DNA of 21,947 bases from JAWVZU01 sp033722075 (lineage in GTDB: Bacteria; Pseudomonadota; Gammaproteobacteria; Xanthomonadales; SZUA-38). The stretch covers positions 1-21,947 of the forward strand of contig JAWVZU010000024.1 of assembly GCA_033722075.1 (NCBI GenBank). Reading direction: 5' to 3'. The position numbers and the translations under genes were made by a program. Below, in pieces: positions 14,371 through 21,947 of this stretch. Each line of letters opens with the position of its first letter. The stretch's first letter is position 1. Below the pieces are notes generated by a model. It made no database searches. It had not been told where the DNA came from and was given only the letters and a program-made list of their open reading frames with translations.

Positions 14371-15219
14371 CTACTCGGACCGGGCAGCCAGATCGAATTC
14401 TGCGACGTCGCGGACCATGTGCGGGGCGAGGTCAAACGGGGTGCCATCGATCTGGGCGACGACCGCGTCCGCGTTGCCCACGCGGGCATGAATGCCCTCG
14501 GCGAGCGAAAACCGCAGCACCGTACCTGCTTCCTGGAGGCCGAAGGCCAGCCGCTCTCCCTCCAGGTCGGTCACGTCCAGCCAAACCTGTTCGTTCAGCT
14601 CGAGGACGAGTTCCACCGGGGTTGCTTTAGGTACGTCAACCGCGTCCGGACCCGATTCCGGCTCGCTTTCCTGAACGGATGCGGGCAGCGGGCCCGCCAA
14701 ATCAGTCGACGCGAGCTCAGCCGCGGGCTCGTCGCGATCCACTCGAGGCGCCGGCATCGGCGTCATGGAGGCCAGGGTCGTGTTTGGGGATGCCACGCTG
14801 GACGCGATCTCCGGAACCTGGAAGGCCCGGATGACGCCGACCACCGCGGGGATGGCCAAAAGCGCCGTGGCCACGAGGTAGCTGGCCAGCTTACTGTAGC
14901 CACGCCAGCGCCGTCGCGCCGCCGCGATGGGTATCGGTCGAGATTCCGGCACCGCCTCGGGAATGGCCGTCGTCCAATCGGCGACGTCCACGTCCACCCT
15001 GCGCCCGTAGGCCTTCAGGTATCCACGGACATATACCGGTGCCCCGAGCTGCTCCCAGCGTCCCGCTTCCAGGTCTCGGACGGACGTCGAGGTCAGGCGC
15101 AGGTCGGTGGCAATCTCCTGGACCGACCAGCCGCCCTGCTCGCGCTTGGCCTTGAGCCTGGCACCCAGATCCTGTGGGTCCGCGGCGGTTATCGTTTCAG
15201 CTGTCGTTTCTTCAGTCAT
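14371..15219 (-). CDS. rodZ: Cytoskeleton protein RodZ-like
   Basis: RodZ links the MreB cytoskeleton to the cell-wall elongation machinery. The layout is complete: an N-terminal Xre-type helix-turn-helix domain (LGARLKAKREQGGWSVQEIATDLRLT...VYVRGYLKAYGRRV, about residues 18-76), a basic juxtamembrane stretch (AARRRWRGYSK), one membrane segment at about 111-131, a long Pro/Ala/Glu-rich periplasmic linker, and a C-terminal beta domain (VELVLELNEQVWLDVTDLEGERLAFGL...). The ATG at 15219 overlaps the pilW stop as ATGA (15216-15219), which decides the start over an in-frame TTG at 15225. The product has 282 residues, somewhat short for RodZ because of its linker. Confidence 0.94.
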   Translation of the reverse strand: MTEETTAETITAADPQDLGARLKAKREQGGWSVQEIATDLRLTSTSVRDLEAGRWEQLGAPVYVRGYLKAYGRRVDVDVADWTTAIPEAVPESRPIPIAAARRRWRGYSKLASYLVATALLAIPAVVGVIRAFQVPEIASSVASPNTTLASMTPMPAPRVDRDEPAAELASTDLAGPLPASVQESEPESGPDAVDVPKATPVELVLELNEQVWLDVTDLEGERLAFGLQEAGTVLRFSLAEGIHARVGNADAVVAQIDGTPFDLAPHMVRDVAEFDLAARSE

Positions 15220-15983
15220 GTGCAAATGGGTCGTTCGGGACTTGCCTGGGCATTGTCGGGATATAGGCGCCGAAGCTCACGGCTGTACTCGGCCGCGGTC
15301 TCCGGGTTATTCAGCGCGGTCTCTATGGCCGTGCCCAGCCGCAGGGTTTCGATGGTGACCGGGGCTTCCGATTCATAGCGCTGCAGAAAGGCCCGCGCCC
15401 TGAATGCCTCTTGGCGGCAGAACAGGAGCCTGCTCATCCGGAACAGCGCATCGGGATAGGTGGCGTCGACGTCGAGCGCCTGGCGATAATATGCCTCGGC
15501 GCGTTGCTGCTGTCCCATGCGCTCGGCGCAATGGCCGGCGTTGGTCATGGCCGCCGCCGGGGTCGAATAGAACGGGTCCTGGACCGCCTTTTCCAGGTGG
15601 CGGATCCCCTTCTCGTACTGATCCCGCTTGCACAGGAAAGCACCGTAGTTGTTGAGCATCTGGCCCGTATCCCCGTCCAGCTCGACGGCGCGGCGATAAT
15701 GGTATTCCGCGTTGTCCATGTCGCCGATCTGCTCGTAGACGACACCCGCCACCGTGTTGGCCTCGGCCGAGTTGGCATTCAAAGTCAGGGCCCGCTGGAT
15801 CTTCTCCAGGGCCAGTTCCAGGCGACCCTGCTCGAGGTATCCGACGGTCAACTTGATGTTCGTGTCGGCCGCATCGCCCCGACGCGTCTCGAAGGAGGTC
15901 TGCCGCGGCTTGGGTCCAGTCGACGCACATCCCAGGAGCAGCAGCACGAGCATGATCACAGACCAGCGGCGAGGACGACTCAC
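15216..15983 (-). CDS. pilW: Type IV pilus biogenesis/stability lipoprotein PilW (PilF)
   Basis: PilW (PilF in Pseudomonas) is the outer-membrane pilotin that helps the PilQ secretin multimerise. The GTG start at 15983 is supported by a strong AGGAGG 7 bases upstream and by a GTGA overlap with the rlmN stop; a longer in-frame start at 16184 would lie inside rlmN and hide the signal. The 255-residue product opens with MSRPRRW, a hydrophobic core and a lipobox ending in LLGC (Cys19), then TPRs (IKLTVGYLEQGRLELALEKIQRAL, NTVAGVVYEQIGDMDNAEYHYRRAV, LNNYGAFLCKRDQYEKGIRHLEKAV). Its place between rlmN and rodZ matches Pseudomonas, implying that this organism makes type IV pili. Confidence 0.95.
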   Translation of the reverse strand: MSRPRRWSVIMLVLLLLGCASTGPKPRQTSFETRRGDAADTNIKLTVGYLEQGRLELALEKIQRALTLNANSAEANTVAGVVYEQIGDMDNAEYHYRRAVELDGDTGQMLNNYGAFLCKRDQYEKGIRHLEKAVQDPFYSTPAAAMTNAGHCAERMGQQQRAEAYYRQALDVDATYPDALFRMSRLLFCRQEAFRARAFLQRYESEAPVTIETLRLGTAIETALNNPETAAEYSRELRRLYPDNAQASPERPICT

Positions 15984-17101
15984 GATGTCGCCTCCTGCAG
16001 GACACCGAGGGATTCCAGTCTTGCCCGGTGGCGTTCCTGTCGGCGGGTTCGATCCTGGACTCGCCCGACCAGCTGCCCACAGGCCGCATCGATGTCGTCC
16101 CCGCGGGTCCTGCGCAACGTCGCCACGATCTTTGCATCCATGATGATGCGCTGGAAACGCTCGATCGCCTCGGGCGGCGAGCATTGGTAGCGCGTTCCCG
16201 GGAACGGATTGAAGGGGATGAGGTTGAGCTTGGACGGTACCGTGCGCAGCAGCTTGACCAGGCGGCGCGCGTGCGCCTCCGAGTCATTCACGCCGTCGAT
16301 CAACGTGTATTCGAAGGTCACCCGGTTACGCGTGCCCGCAACGTAGCGTCGGCAGGCCGCCATGAGGGCGTCGATCGGATACTTGCGATTCAACGGGACC
16401 AGCTGGCTGCGCAACTCGTCCTCGGCGGCATGGAGCGAGACCGCCAGGCTGACATCGATCCGCTCACGTAGCGCGTCGATCTGCGGCACCACCCCGGCCG
16501 TGCTCAGGGTGACCCGCTTTCCGGCCAGGCCGAAGGCCAGATCGTCGCACATCAGCGACATCGCGCCGACCACGTTTTCGAAGTTCATCAGCGGCTCGCC
16601 CATGCCCATCATCACGACGTTGGTAATCCGCCGATTGTTGGGGGTATGGCCCAGTTCGAGCCCGGCGCGATAAACCTGTCCGAAAATCTCCGCGATCGAC
16701 AGGTTTCGATTGAAGCCCTGGGTCGCGGTAGAGCAGAACGTACAATTGAGTGTGCACCCGACCTGCGAACTTACGCACAAGGTGCCGCGATCCGACTCGG
16801 GAATGAATACGGTCTCGACCGCGTTTCCGCCTTCCAGCGCCAGCAGCCACTTGCGCGTCCCGTCCTCGGAGCGCTGTTCGGTGACGACCCGGGGGGGCCG
16901 GATTTCCAGCCAGTCGGCAATTTTCGCCCGCAGGTCCTTGCCGATGTCGGTCATCTGGCTGAAGTCGGTCACATCGCGGTGATAGACCCACTTCATCAGC
17001 TGCTCGGCCCGAAAACGCTTCTCCCCGCGGTCAAGGAAGAACCGCTCCAGCTCTTCCCGCGGAAAGTCGAGCAAGTTGGCTCTGGCAGCCGGGTCGCTCA
17101 T
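15980..17101 (-). CDS. rlmN: Dual-specificity rRNA/tRNA adenine C2-methyltransferase RlmN
   Basis: RlmN is a radical-SAM enzyme that methylates C2 of A2503 in 23S rRNA and A37 in several tRNAs. The radical-SAM cluster motif CxxxCxxC is at Cys116, Cys120 and Cys123 (GCTLNCTFCSTATQGF). The resolving Cys near the C-terminus is Cys341 (DDIDAACGQLVG). MGMGEPLMNFENV and VSLHAAEDELRSQLVPLNRKYP are family hallmarks. At 373 residues it has the usual length. The ATG follows the ndk stop directly with no gap (TAG then ATG at 17104-17099), so translation is probably coupled. Its stop overlaps the pilW start. Confidence 0.98.
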   Translation of the reverse strand: MSDPAARANLLDFPREELERFFLDRGEKRFRAEQLMKWVYHRDVTDFSQMTDIGKDLRAKIADWLEIRPPRVVTEQRSEDGTRKWLLALEGGNAVETVFIPESDRGTLCVSSQVGCTLNCTFCSTATQGFNRNLSIAEIFGQVYRAGLELGHTPNNRRITNVVMMGMGEPLMNFENVVGAMSLMCDDLAFGLAGKRVTLSTAGVVPQIDALRERIDVSLAVSLHAAEDELRSQLVPLNRKYPIDALMAACRRYVAGTRNRVTFEYTLIDGVNDSEAHARRLVKLLRTVPSKLNLIPFNPFPGTRYQCSPPEAIERFQRIIMDAKIVATLRRTRGDDIDAACGQLVGRVQDRTRRQERHRARLESLGVLQEATS

Positions 17102-17518
17102 CTACTGGTCAAGGTCAGGGAAGAAAAACGCCACTTCCTGGCGCGCGGTTTCCGGCGCGTCCGAGCCGTGGACGGCGTTGGCCTCGATGCTGTCCGCGAA
17201 GTCGGCCCGGATGGTGCCGGGGGCGGCTTCGGCCGGATTGGTTGCACCCATCAGTTCCCGGTTGCGGGCGATGGCGTCCTCGCCACGCAGTGCCTGGACC
17301 ATGATCGGCCCGGAACTCATATAGCTCACCAGATCGTTGTAGAACGGCCGCTCCTTGTGGACGGCATAGAACTCGCCAGCCTGCTCGGCGGTCAGGTGCA
17401 TCATCCGGGCGGCAACGATCTTCAGGCCGGCGGATTCGAAGCGCCGGTAGATCTCGCCGATGATGTTCTTCTCAACGGCATCCGGTTTGATGATCGAAAG
17501 GGTCGTTTCTACGGCCAT
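17102..17518 (-). CDS. ndk: Nucleoside diphosphate kinase
   Basis: Ndk transfers the terminal phosphate of ATP to other nucleoside diphosphates through a phospho-histidine. The active site is NAVHGSDAPE, with His117, and Lys11 lies in SIIKPDAV; the GxxxRRFESAGLKIVAARM region and the HKERPFYNDLVSYMSSGP loop are all conserved. The ATG at 17518 gives 138 residues beginning MAVETTLSIIKPDAV, the normal start for the family; the frame continues open to 17578 but that extension does not look like Ndk. AAGGA lies about 10 bases upstream of 17518. It is the first gene of the reverse housekeeping block. Confidence 0.98.
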   Translation of the reverse strand: MAVETTLSIIKPDAVEKNIIGEIYRRFESAGLKIVAARMMHLTAEQAGEFYAVHKERPFYNDLVSYMSSGPIMVQALRGEDAIARNRELMGATNPAEAAPGTIRADFADSIEANAVHGSDAPETARQEVAFFFPDLDQ

Positions 17519-17609
17519 TCTTGCGGTTTCCTTGTCTGTTTCTTCTGCGACAACGGCAGCGCCGCAAAAGACCCGCACAAAAGAATAGGAATCGTAACAC
17601 AGAAACCTA

Positions 17610-17630
17610 CGCTAATCCGCGAGCTTAGCG
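17610..17630. repeat. Inverted repeat upstream of ndk
   Basis: CGCTAA (17610-17615) and TTAGCG (17625-17630) form a perfect 6-base inverted repeat with 9 bases between, about 92 bases upstream of the ndk start. A possible ndk -10 box, TACGAT, lies at 17591-17596 on the minus strand, so the repeat falls near the -35 region. It could be an operator or a chance repeat. Confidence 0.35.
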
Positions 17631-17773
17631 CCGAATGCTGCCTTGAGTTTGGGAAATGTGCCGCAATTGCCTGAACCATTCTCCGGATCGCCCGGCTACC
17701 GCGGCCCTTCGGGGTTCCATATGGTCATGGCGACCGCAAACCTCAAGCCCCACTCTACGATGGGCGAGACGAT

Positions 17774-17789
17774 TCAAACATTCGTTTGA
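17774..17789. promoter_or_regulatory. PsrA-type operator (TCAAAC-N4-GTTTGA)
   Basis: A perfect 16-base palindrome: TCAAAC (17774-17779), spacer ATTC, GTTTGA (17784-17789). Its core CAAAC-N4-GTTTG matches the published PsrA consensus of Pseudomonas, (G/C)AAAC(N2-4)GTTT(G/C). It overlaps the -35 box of the promoter just upstream of the PsrA-like gene, so autorepression relieved by long-chain acyl-CoA is the natural reading. Confidence 0.82.
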
Positions 17790-17814
17790 GTTTGGGCGAA
17801 AGCGAGCCTATCAT
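17786..17814 (+). promoter_or_regulatory. Sigma70-like promoter for the psrA-like/fadE block
   Basis: TTGAGT (17786-17791) and TATCAT (17809-17814) are separated by exactly 17 bases, a good sigma70 pair. Transcription would begin near 17821, leaving a leader of about 42 bases before the ATG at 17863. The -35 box lies partly inside the operator palindrome, so a bound repressor would block RNA polymerase. Confidence 0.6.
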
Positions 17815-17862
17815 TAGGGGAGGAACGGGAGAATAGTCGCGGTCAACGCCGAGGACGCGTGC

Positions 17863-18516
17863 ATGGCAGCTCAAACCACCAAGGACCGAATACTGAAAGC
17901 CGCCGAGAACCTCTTTGCGGAATCGGGATTCAGCGGCACCTCGCTGCGCCAGCTGACCCAGGAGGCCAACGTCAACCTGGCGGCCGTCAATTACCATTTC
18001 GGGTCCAAGGAGAACCTCATCCTCGAGGTCTTTCGGCGTCACCTGGATGGGCTTTACAGGCGTCGCGAGGAGGCGCTGGACGAGGTGGAGCGAGTATCCG
18101 GCGGTCAACCCGAACTGCGCGACGTACTGGAGGCGTTCGTCTACCCTGCCATGGCAGTCGGCTTTGATTCCAGCGATACCGAGTCTCCCTTCGTCAAGGT
18201 TCTTGCACGAGCTTTCGTCGAGTATCGCGACGAACTCCGCCAGTTCCTGTCGGATCATTATGGCGAGATCAACCGCCGCTTCTTCCAGGGCATCGCTCGC
18301 CACCTGACCCATCTGGATCCGGAGGAGGCCTACGCCCGGCTGGATTTCATGATCGGCGCCCTGACCTACGCCATGGCCGACTTCGGCGTGTTCAAGCGCC
18401 CCCCGGACCTGCCCCCGGACGAATATTGGCGGGCCAAGGCCGAACGCCTGGTCATTTTTGCCGAAGCCGGACTCAAGGCGCCGGCAGCCAGACTGGAAAG
18501 CCCCCTGCCCGCCTGA
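17863..18516 (+). CDS. psrA: TetR-family fatty-acid regulator, PsrA-like
   Basis: A 217-residue TetR-family regulator. The N-terminal helix-turn-helix domain (TKDRILKAAENLFAESGFSGTSLRQLTQEANVNLAAVNYHFGSKENLI, residues 6-53) is strikingly like Pseudomonas PsrA, notably the VNLAAVNYHFGSK recognition region, and the ligand domain also resembles it (YPAMAVG, EYGEINRRF-like and FMIGALTYAMADFG segments). PsrA represses beta-oxidation genes until it binds long-chain fatty acyl compounds. Two facts outside the protein support the assignment: a perfect PsrA-type palindrome on its own promoter, and fadE directly downstream (34 bases). GAGGA lies about 8 bases before the ATG. Another TetR-type lipid regulator is possible, but PsrA is the best fit. 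Confidence 0.85.
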   Translation: MAAQTTKDRILKAAENLFAESGFSGTSLRQLTQEANVNLAAVNYHFGSKENLILEVFRRHLDGLYRRREEALDEVERVSGGQPELRDVLEAFVYPAMAVGFDSSDTESPFVKVLARAFVEYRDELRQFLSDHYGEINRRFFQGIARHLTHLDPEEAYARLDFMIGALTYAMADFGVFKRPPDLPPDEYWRAKAERLVIFAEAGLKAPAARLESPLPA

Positions 18517-18550
18517 TATTCATGGGAGTTCATTTGGAGGAAATCACCCC

Positions 18551-21004
18551 GTGACACTCGCCCTGCTCCTGCTGGCCCCGGTGCTGTTCCTGATAGCCGC
18601 GCACCTGCGGCTCAGGCTGCGGACCTGGTCTGTTCTGGCCCTGGCCTACGCCGCGCTCCTGCAGGCGGTCCTCGCTCCGCAAATGCTGGCAACGATCCTC
18701 CTGTGGACGGGCTTCGGCTTGCCGCTACTGGTGTTGAACCTGCCGCCCCTGCGCCGCTGGCTCATCACCGGACCAATCCGGATCTGGTTTCGGAGCGTGC
18801 TCCCTCCCATCTCTCGCACGGAACAGGAGGCCATCGACGCCGGCAACGTATGGTGGGATGCGGAACTGTTTTCCGGGAAACCGGATTTCACCAGGCTGCT
18901 GTCCACGCCCAGGCCATCGCTCAGCGCGGAGGAACAGGCCTTTCTCGACGGACCGGTCGAGGAATTGTGCGGCATGCTGGACGTCTGGGAAATCCATGAG
19001 GAGCGTCAGGATCTTCCGCCGCAAGCCTGGTCTTTCATCAGGGACAGCGGAATGCTCGGGATGATCATCCCACGGTCCTACGGGGGACTCGAGTTTTCCG
19101 CCCAGGCCAACTCCGCGGTCGTGATGAAAATTGCCTCACGCAGCGAGAGCGCGGCAGTCACGGTGATGGTTCCGAATTCGCTGGGTCCGGGTGAACTGCT
19201 GATGCATTTCGGCACCGAGGAGCAGAAACGCCATTACCTGCCGAAGCTGGCCAGCGGCGAGGAAATCCCCTGCTTTGCCCTGACCGGGCCGTACGCCGGA
19301 TCCGACGCGGCCTCGATGCCCGACCGAGGCATCGTCTGCCGGGAAACGATCGACGGCAAGGAAGTCCTGGGACTGCGAGTGACCTGGGACAAGCGGTACA
19401 TCACGCTGGCCCCGGTGGCCACGGTACTCGGGCTGGCGGTGCGAGTTGAAGATCCGGACCACCTGCTCGGCGAGAAAGAAGATCTGGGCATCACCTGTTG
19501 CCTGATTCCTGCCGATACACCGGGCGTGGAGCTGGGCCCTCGACACCATCCCACCGGCTCGGTCTTCATGAACGGCCCCACGCGCGGGTCGGACGTATTC
19601 ATTCCCCTGGACTGGGTGATCGGCGGCAGGGAGCGCGTCGGTCAGGGCTGGCGCATGCTGATGTACTGCCTGTCGGCCGGGCGGGCCATCTCCCTTCCTG
19701 CCCTCGGGACCGCGGGCGCCAAGGTGGCAACCGGCGCGAGCAGTGCCTACAGTCGGATCCGCCGACAGTTCAAGGTGCCGATCGGCCAGTTTGAAGGCAT
19801 TTCCGAGGTGCTCGCCGAAATGGCCGGCGAAACGTACCGCATGGACGCGGCCCGCCGCCTGACTCTGGCGGCGCTCGACCAGGGCGAGAAGCCACCGGTG
19901 ATCTCGGCAATCCTCAAGTATCAGCTGACCGAGGGCTATCGGCGGGTGGTCAACCGGGCAATGGACATCCACGGCGGCAAGGCCATCTGCGAGGGCCCAG
20001 GCAACTACCTCGCCAAGACCTACCAGTCGATCCCGGTCGCGATCACCGTGGAAGGGGCGAACATCCTCACCCGGTCGATGATCATCTTCGGCCAGGGCGC
20101 GATTCGCTGCCACCCCCATCTCCTGGCCGAGATGCAGGCAGCCGGCGACGAGGCGCCGGGCGCCGCGGCCCGCTTCGACCGGGCCCTCGTCGGTCATGTC
20201 GGGTTCACCATCAGCAACAGCGTTAGGACGCTACTGCTGGGGCTCAGCGGCGGCCGGCTCGGGCGTACGCCGACAACAGGCCCTCTGGCCCCCTACTATC
20301 GCGCGCTGAATCGGATGAGCGCGGCGCTGGCCATGACCGCCGATATGACCCTGCTGATCCTCGGGGGCGGCTTCAAGTTCAAGGAAACCCTGTCCGGCCG
20401 GTTCGCCGACATCCTGAGCCACCTGTATCTGCTTTCAGCGGTACTCAAGCGTTTCGAGGATGATGACAGTCCCGAGGCGGACCTGCCCCTGGTCACCTGG
20501 GCTGCGCAGGACAGCCTCACGGTCATCCAGGACCGCTTCGAAGCCATTCTTCGTAACTATCCTGTTCCGTTGCTCGGAGCGATCCTGCGACGCTGGATCT
20601 TCCCCTGGGGACGCAGTTACCGCAGTGCCGACGACCGAACCGCTCGCCGGATCAGCGGCGAACTGATGAAGAACAGCGCGACCCGCGATCGCCTGATCGG
20701 CGGCATCCACATCGACCTCGAACAGCCCGGCGGCTGGGGCTATGTCGAGGACGCTTTCCACAAGGCGCTGGCCGCCGAAGCCGCGGAAACCGCGCTGCGC
20801 AATGCCCTGCACGCCGACGTCAACCCGGAAAACGTGGAGAGCCTGATTGCGCGAGGACTGGATACCGGTGTGATCACCGAGGAACAGGCGGGCCTCGTGC
20901 GGGTGGCCCAGGCCGCTTTGGAAGAAGTGATCGCCGTGGATGAGTTCCGGCAGCGGACCTCCGAAGAACCGGCACAGGCGACCGATCGTGCCGCAGGGCT
21001 GTGA
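18551..21004 (+). CDS. fadE: FadE-type acyl-CoA dehydrogenase
   Basis: FadE catalyses the first step of beta-oxidation, oxidising acyl-CoA to trans-2-enoyl-CoA with FAD. The GTG at 18551 is chosen because GGAGG sits 10 bases upstream and the protein then starts with membrane-associated segments (LALLLLAPVLFLIAA and AALLQAVLAPQMLATILLW), giving 817 residues, close to the 814 of E. coli FadE. The open frame continues upstream to 18458, but this lies inside the regulator gene. The dehydrogenase core is clear: PNSLGPGELLMHFGTEEQKRHYLPKLASGEEIPCFALTGPYAGSDAASMPD, and the likely catalytic base Glu501 in AITVEGANILTRSMIIFGQGA. The C-terminal FadE-specific domain (SHLYLLSAVLKRFEDDD...YPVPLLGAILRRWIFPWGR) is present. 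It lies 34 bases after the regulator and is probably co-transcribed with it. Confidence 0.96.
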   Translation: MTLALLLLAPVLFLIAAHLRLRLRTWSVLALAYAALLQAVLAPQMLATILLWTGFGLPLLVLNLPPLRRWLITGPIRIWFRSVLPPISRTEQEAIDAGNVWWDAELFSGKPDFTRLLSTPRPSLSAEEQAFLDGPVEELCGMLDVWEIHEERQDLPPQAWSFIRDSGMLGMIIPRSYGGLEFSAQANSAVVMKIASRSESAAVTVMVPNSLGPGELLMHFGTEEQKRHYLPKLASGEEIPCFALTGPYAGSDAASMPDRGIVCRETIDGKEVLGLRVTWDKRYITLAPVATVLGLAVRVEDPDHLLGEKEDLGITCCLIPADTPGVELGPRHHPTGSVFMNGPTRGSDVFIPLDWVIGGRERVGQGWRMLMYCLSAGRAISLPALGTAGAKVATGASSAYSRIRRQFKVPIGQFEGISEVLAEMAGETYRMDAARRLTLAALDQGEKPPVISAILKYQLTEGYRRVVNRAMDIHGGKAICEGPGNYLAKTYQSIPVAITVEGANILTRSMIIFGQGAIRCHPHLLAEMQAAGDEAPGAAARFDRALVGHVGFTISNSVRTLLLGLSGGRLGRTPTTGPLAPYYRALNRMSAALAMTADMTLLILGGGFKFKETLSGRFADILSHLYLLSAVLKRFEDDDSPEADLPLVTWAAQDSLTVIQDRFEAILRNYPVPLLGAILRRWIFPWGRSYRSADDRTARRISGELMKNSATRDRLIGGIHIDLEQPGGWGYVEDAFHKALAAEAAETALRNALHADVNPENVESLIARGLDTGVITEEQAGLVRVAQAALEEVIAVDEFRQRTSEEPAQATDRAAGL

Positions 21005-21053
21005 ACCCGGCCCGGCAACCTATCGCCAGGACAAATCAATCAAGGATGGACAA

Positions 21054-21947
21054 GTGAATCACCAGCAGACTCAAATCAGAAAAGCCGCCGTGCTTGGCGC
21101 CGGCGTCATGGGTGCACAGATTGCGGCGCATTTCGCCAACGCGGGAATCCCGGTCATCCTCTACGAACTGGCCGGCGACGAAGGCGACCCCAACCGGCTC
21201 GTGAAGGAGGCGATCAAGCGCCTCGCCAAGCTCAAGCCCGCGCCCCTGGCGGCCCCGGATCTGGCCATGCACATCCGGCCGGCCAACTACGACCAGGACC
21301 TGGCCGACCTGGGCGAATGCGATCTGGTGATCGAGGCGATCGCGGAACGCATGGACTGGAAGAAGGACCTCTATGGCAAGGTCGTACCGCACCTGTCTTC
21401 CTCGGCGATCTTCGCCACCAACACCTCCGGCCTGAGCATCAATTCGCTGGCCGACGTACTGCCGGAGGAAGTTCGCGCCCGCTTTTGCGGCGTGCATTTC
21501 TTCAATCCGCCGCGCTACATGCACCTGGCGGAGCTCATTCCGGGAGATGCCACCGAACCTGCCGTCCTCGACGGCCTCGAGACGTTCCTGACCACCGCCA
21601 TCGGCAAGGGCGTGGTCCGTGCCAAGGATACACCCAACTTCGTGGGCAACCGGATCGGCGTTTTTGCCATGGCCTCGGCGATGTATCACACCCAGGCGTT
21701 CGAGCTCCCCTTCGATGTCGCAGACCAGCTCACCGGCCCCCTGATCGGGCGCCCGAAAAGCGCGACCTACCGGACCGCCGACGTGGTCGGACTGGATACC
21801 ATGGCCCATGTAACCAAGACCATGGCCGATACCTTGCCCGACGATCCCTGGCATCGCTATTTCGCCATCCCCGACTGGTTCCAGGCCCTGATCGACTCGG
21901 ACCGCCTGGGCCAGAAGACCGGGGCCGGCATCTATCGCAAGCAGGGA
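21054..21947 (+). CDS. 3-hydroxyacyl-CoA dehydrogenase, N-terminal part (3' truncated by window edge)
   Basis: 298 codons are visible with no stop. The protein begins with an NAD-binding Rossmann fold: AAVLGAGVMGAQIAAHFANAG, with glycines 15, 17 and 20. The active-site region GVHFFNPPRYMHLAELIPG (His148) and the TPNFVGNRIG motif identify L-3-hydroxyacyl-CoA dehydrogenase, the third step of beta-oxidation. Because this domain is at the N-terminus, the full protein may be the long form with an enoyl-CoA hydratase domain after it (FadN-like, about 780-800 residues) rather than E. coli-type FadB, where the order is reversed; the rest lies outside the window. The GTG start has AAGGA about 7 bases upstream. 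It lies 49 bases after fadE, presumably in the same operon, with a thiolase gene expected beyond. Confidence 0.92.
   Translation, partial: MNHQQTQIRKAAVLGAGVMGAQIAAHFANAGIPVILYELAGDEGDPNRLVKEAIKRLAKLKPAPLAAPDLAMHIRPANYDQDLADLGECDLVIEAIAERMDWKKDLYGKVVPHLSSSAIFATNTSGLSINSLADVLPEEVRARFCGVHFFNPPRYMHLAELIPGDATEPAVLDGLETFLTTAIGKGVVRAKDTPNFVGNRIGVFAMASAMYHTQAFELPFDVADQLTGPLIGRPKSATYRTADVVGLDTMAHVTKTMADTLPDDPWHRYFAIPDWFQALIDSDRLGQKTGAGIYRKQG

Noticed and set aside
13275..14630. Forward open frame (451 codons) opposite hisS and the rodZ end
   Set aside because: hisS carries all class II synthetase motifs; the forward frame has none of any family.
17518..17578. N-terminal extension of Ndk by 20 residues
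   Set aside because: Ndk proteins begin at the MAVETTLSIIKPDAV position, and the extension lacks a ribosome-binding site or any family resemblance.
21036..21854. Reverse open frame (272 codons) opposite the hydroxyacyl-CoA dehydrogenase gene
   Set aside because: The forward strand encodes a clear NAD-binding fold and active site that simply continues past the window edge.
1..21947. Mobile elements, CRISPR arrays, tRNA genes or phage genes
   Set aside because: No transposase or integrase protein, no regularly spaced repeats and no tRNA-like cloverleaf were seen in any part of the window.

Overview
The window is GC-rich, densely coded chromosomal DNA from a gammaproteobacterium. The order ndk-rlmN-pilW-rodZ-hisS-yfgM-bamB-der is the one known from Pseudomonas and Xanthomonas-like bacteria, and the PsrA-type fatty-acid regulator points the same way. 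A member of the Chromatiales/Lysobacterales (for example a Wenzhouxiangella-like organism) is my best guess from protein style; the sequence does not prove it. No tRNA, rRNA, CRISPR, insertion sequence or phage gene was seen.

Layout. (1) 1-1007: the 3' part of hslO (redox chaperone Hsp33), convergent with a 64-residue membrane-anchored orphan. (2) 1008-1307: a non-coding stretch with an AT-rich promoter-like segment flanked by two inverted copies of a TCTGA(A)TCAGTTC motif. (3) 1308-6055: a five-gene forward block. A secreted beta-barrel-like protein comes first, then a GNRA-loop hairpin, then four consecutive Fe(II)/2-oxoglutarate oxygenase genes, each overlapping the next by exactly 4 bases (GTGA, ATGA, GTGA). 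Two are of the TIGR02466/HxHP type and two of the prolyl-4-hydroxylase type; one of each pair carries Sel1 or TPR repeats. This is the most unusual part of the window. (4) 6052-7563, reverse: a complete HMG-CoA synthase homologue. (5) 7701-7946: a small conserved-looking hypothetical gene. (6) 7958-17518, reverse: the housekeeping block ndk, rlmN, pilW, rodZ, hisS, yfgM, bamB, der, followed by a 563-residue protein with a PilZ-like motif. ispG, which normally lies between rodZ and hisS, is missing from this block. (7) 17774-21947, forward: a PsrA-like TetR regulator with a perfect PsrA-type operator on its own promoter, fadE, and the start of a 3-hydroxyacyl-CoA dehydrogenase gene that runs off the window.

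How the parts work together. The reverse block serves translation fidelity (hisS, rlmN), nucleotide supply (ndk), ribosome assembly (der), outer-membrane assembly (bamB, yfgM), cell shape (rodZ) and pili (pilW). The right-hand block is a self-contained fatty-acid beta-oxidation unit under a long-chain acyl-CoA-responsive repressor. The oxygenase block looks like a protein- or peptide-hydroxylation module of unknown substrate; the neighbouring barrel is a candidate partner. The HMG-CoA synthase together with the absent ispG raises the possibility that this lineage makes isoprenoids by the mevalonate route.
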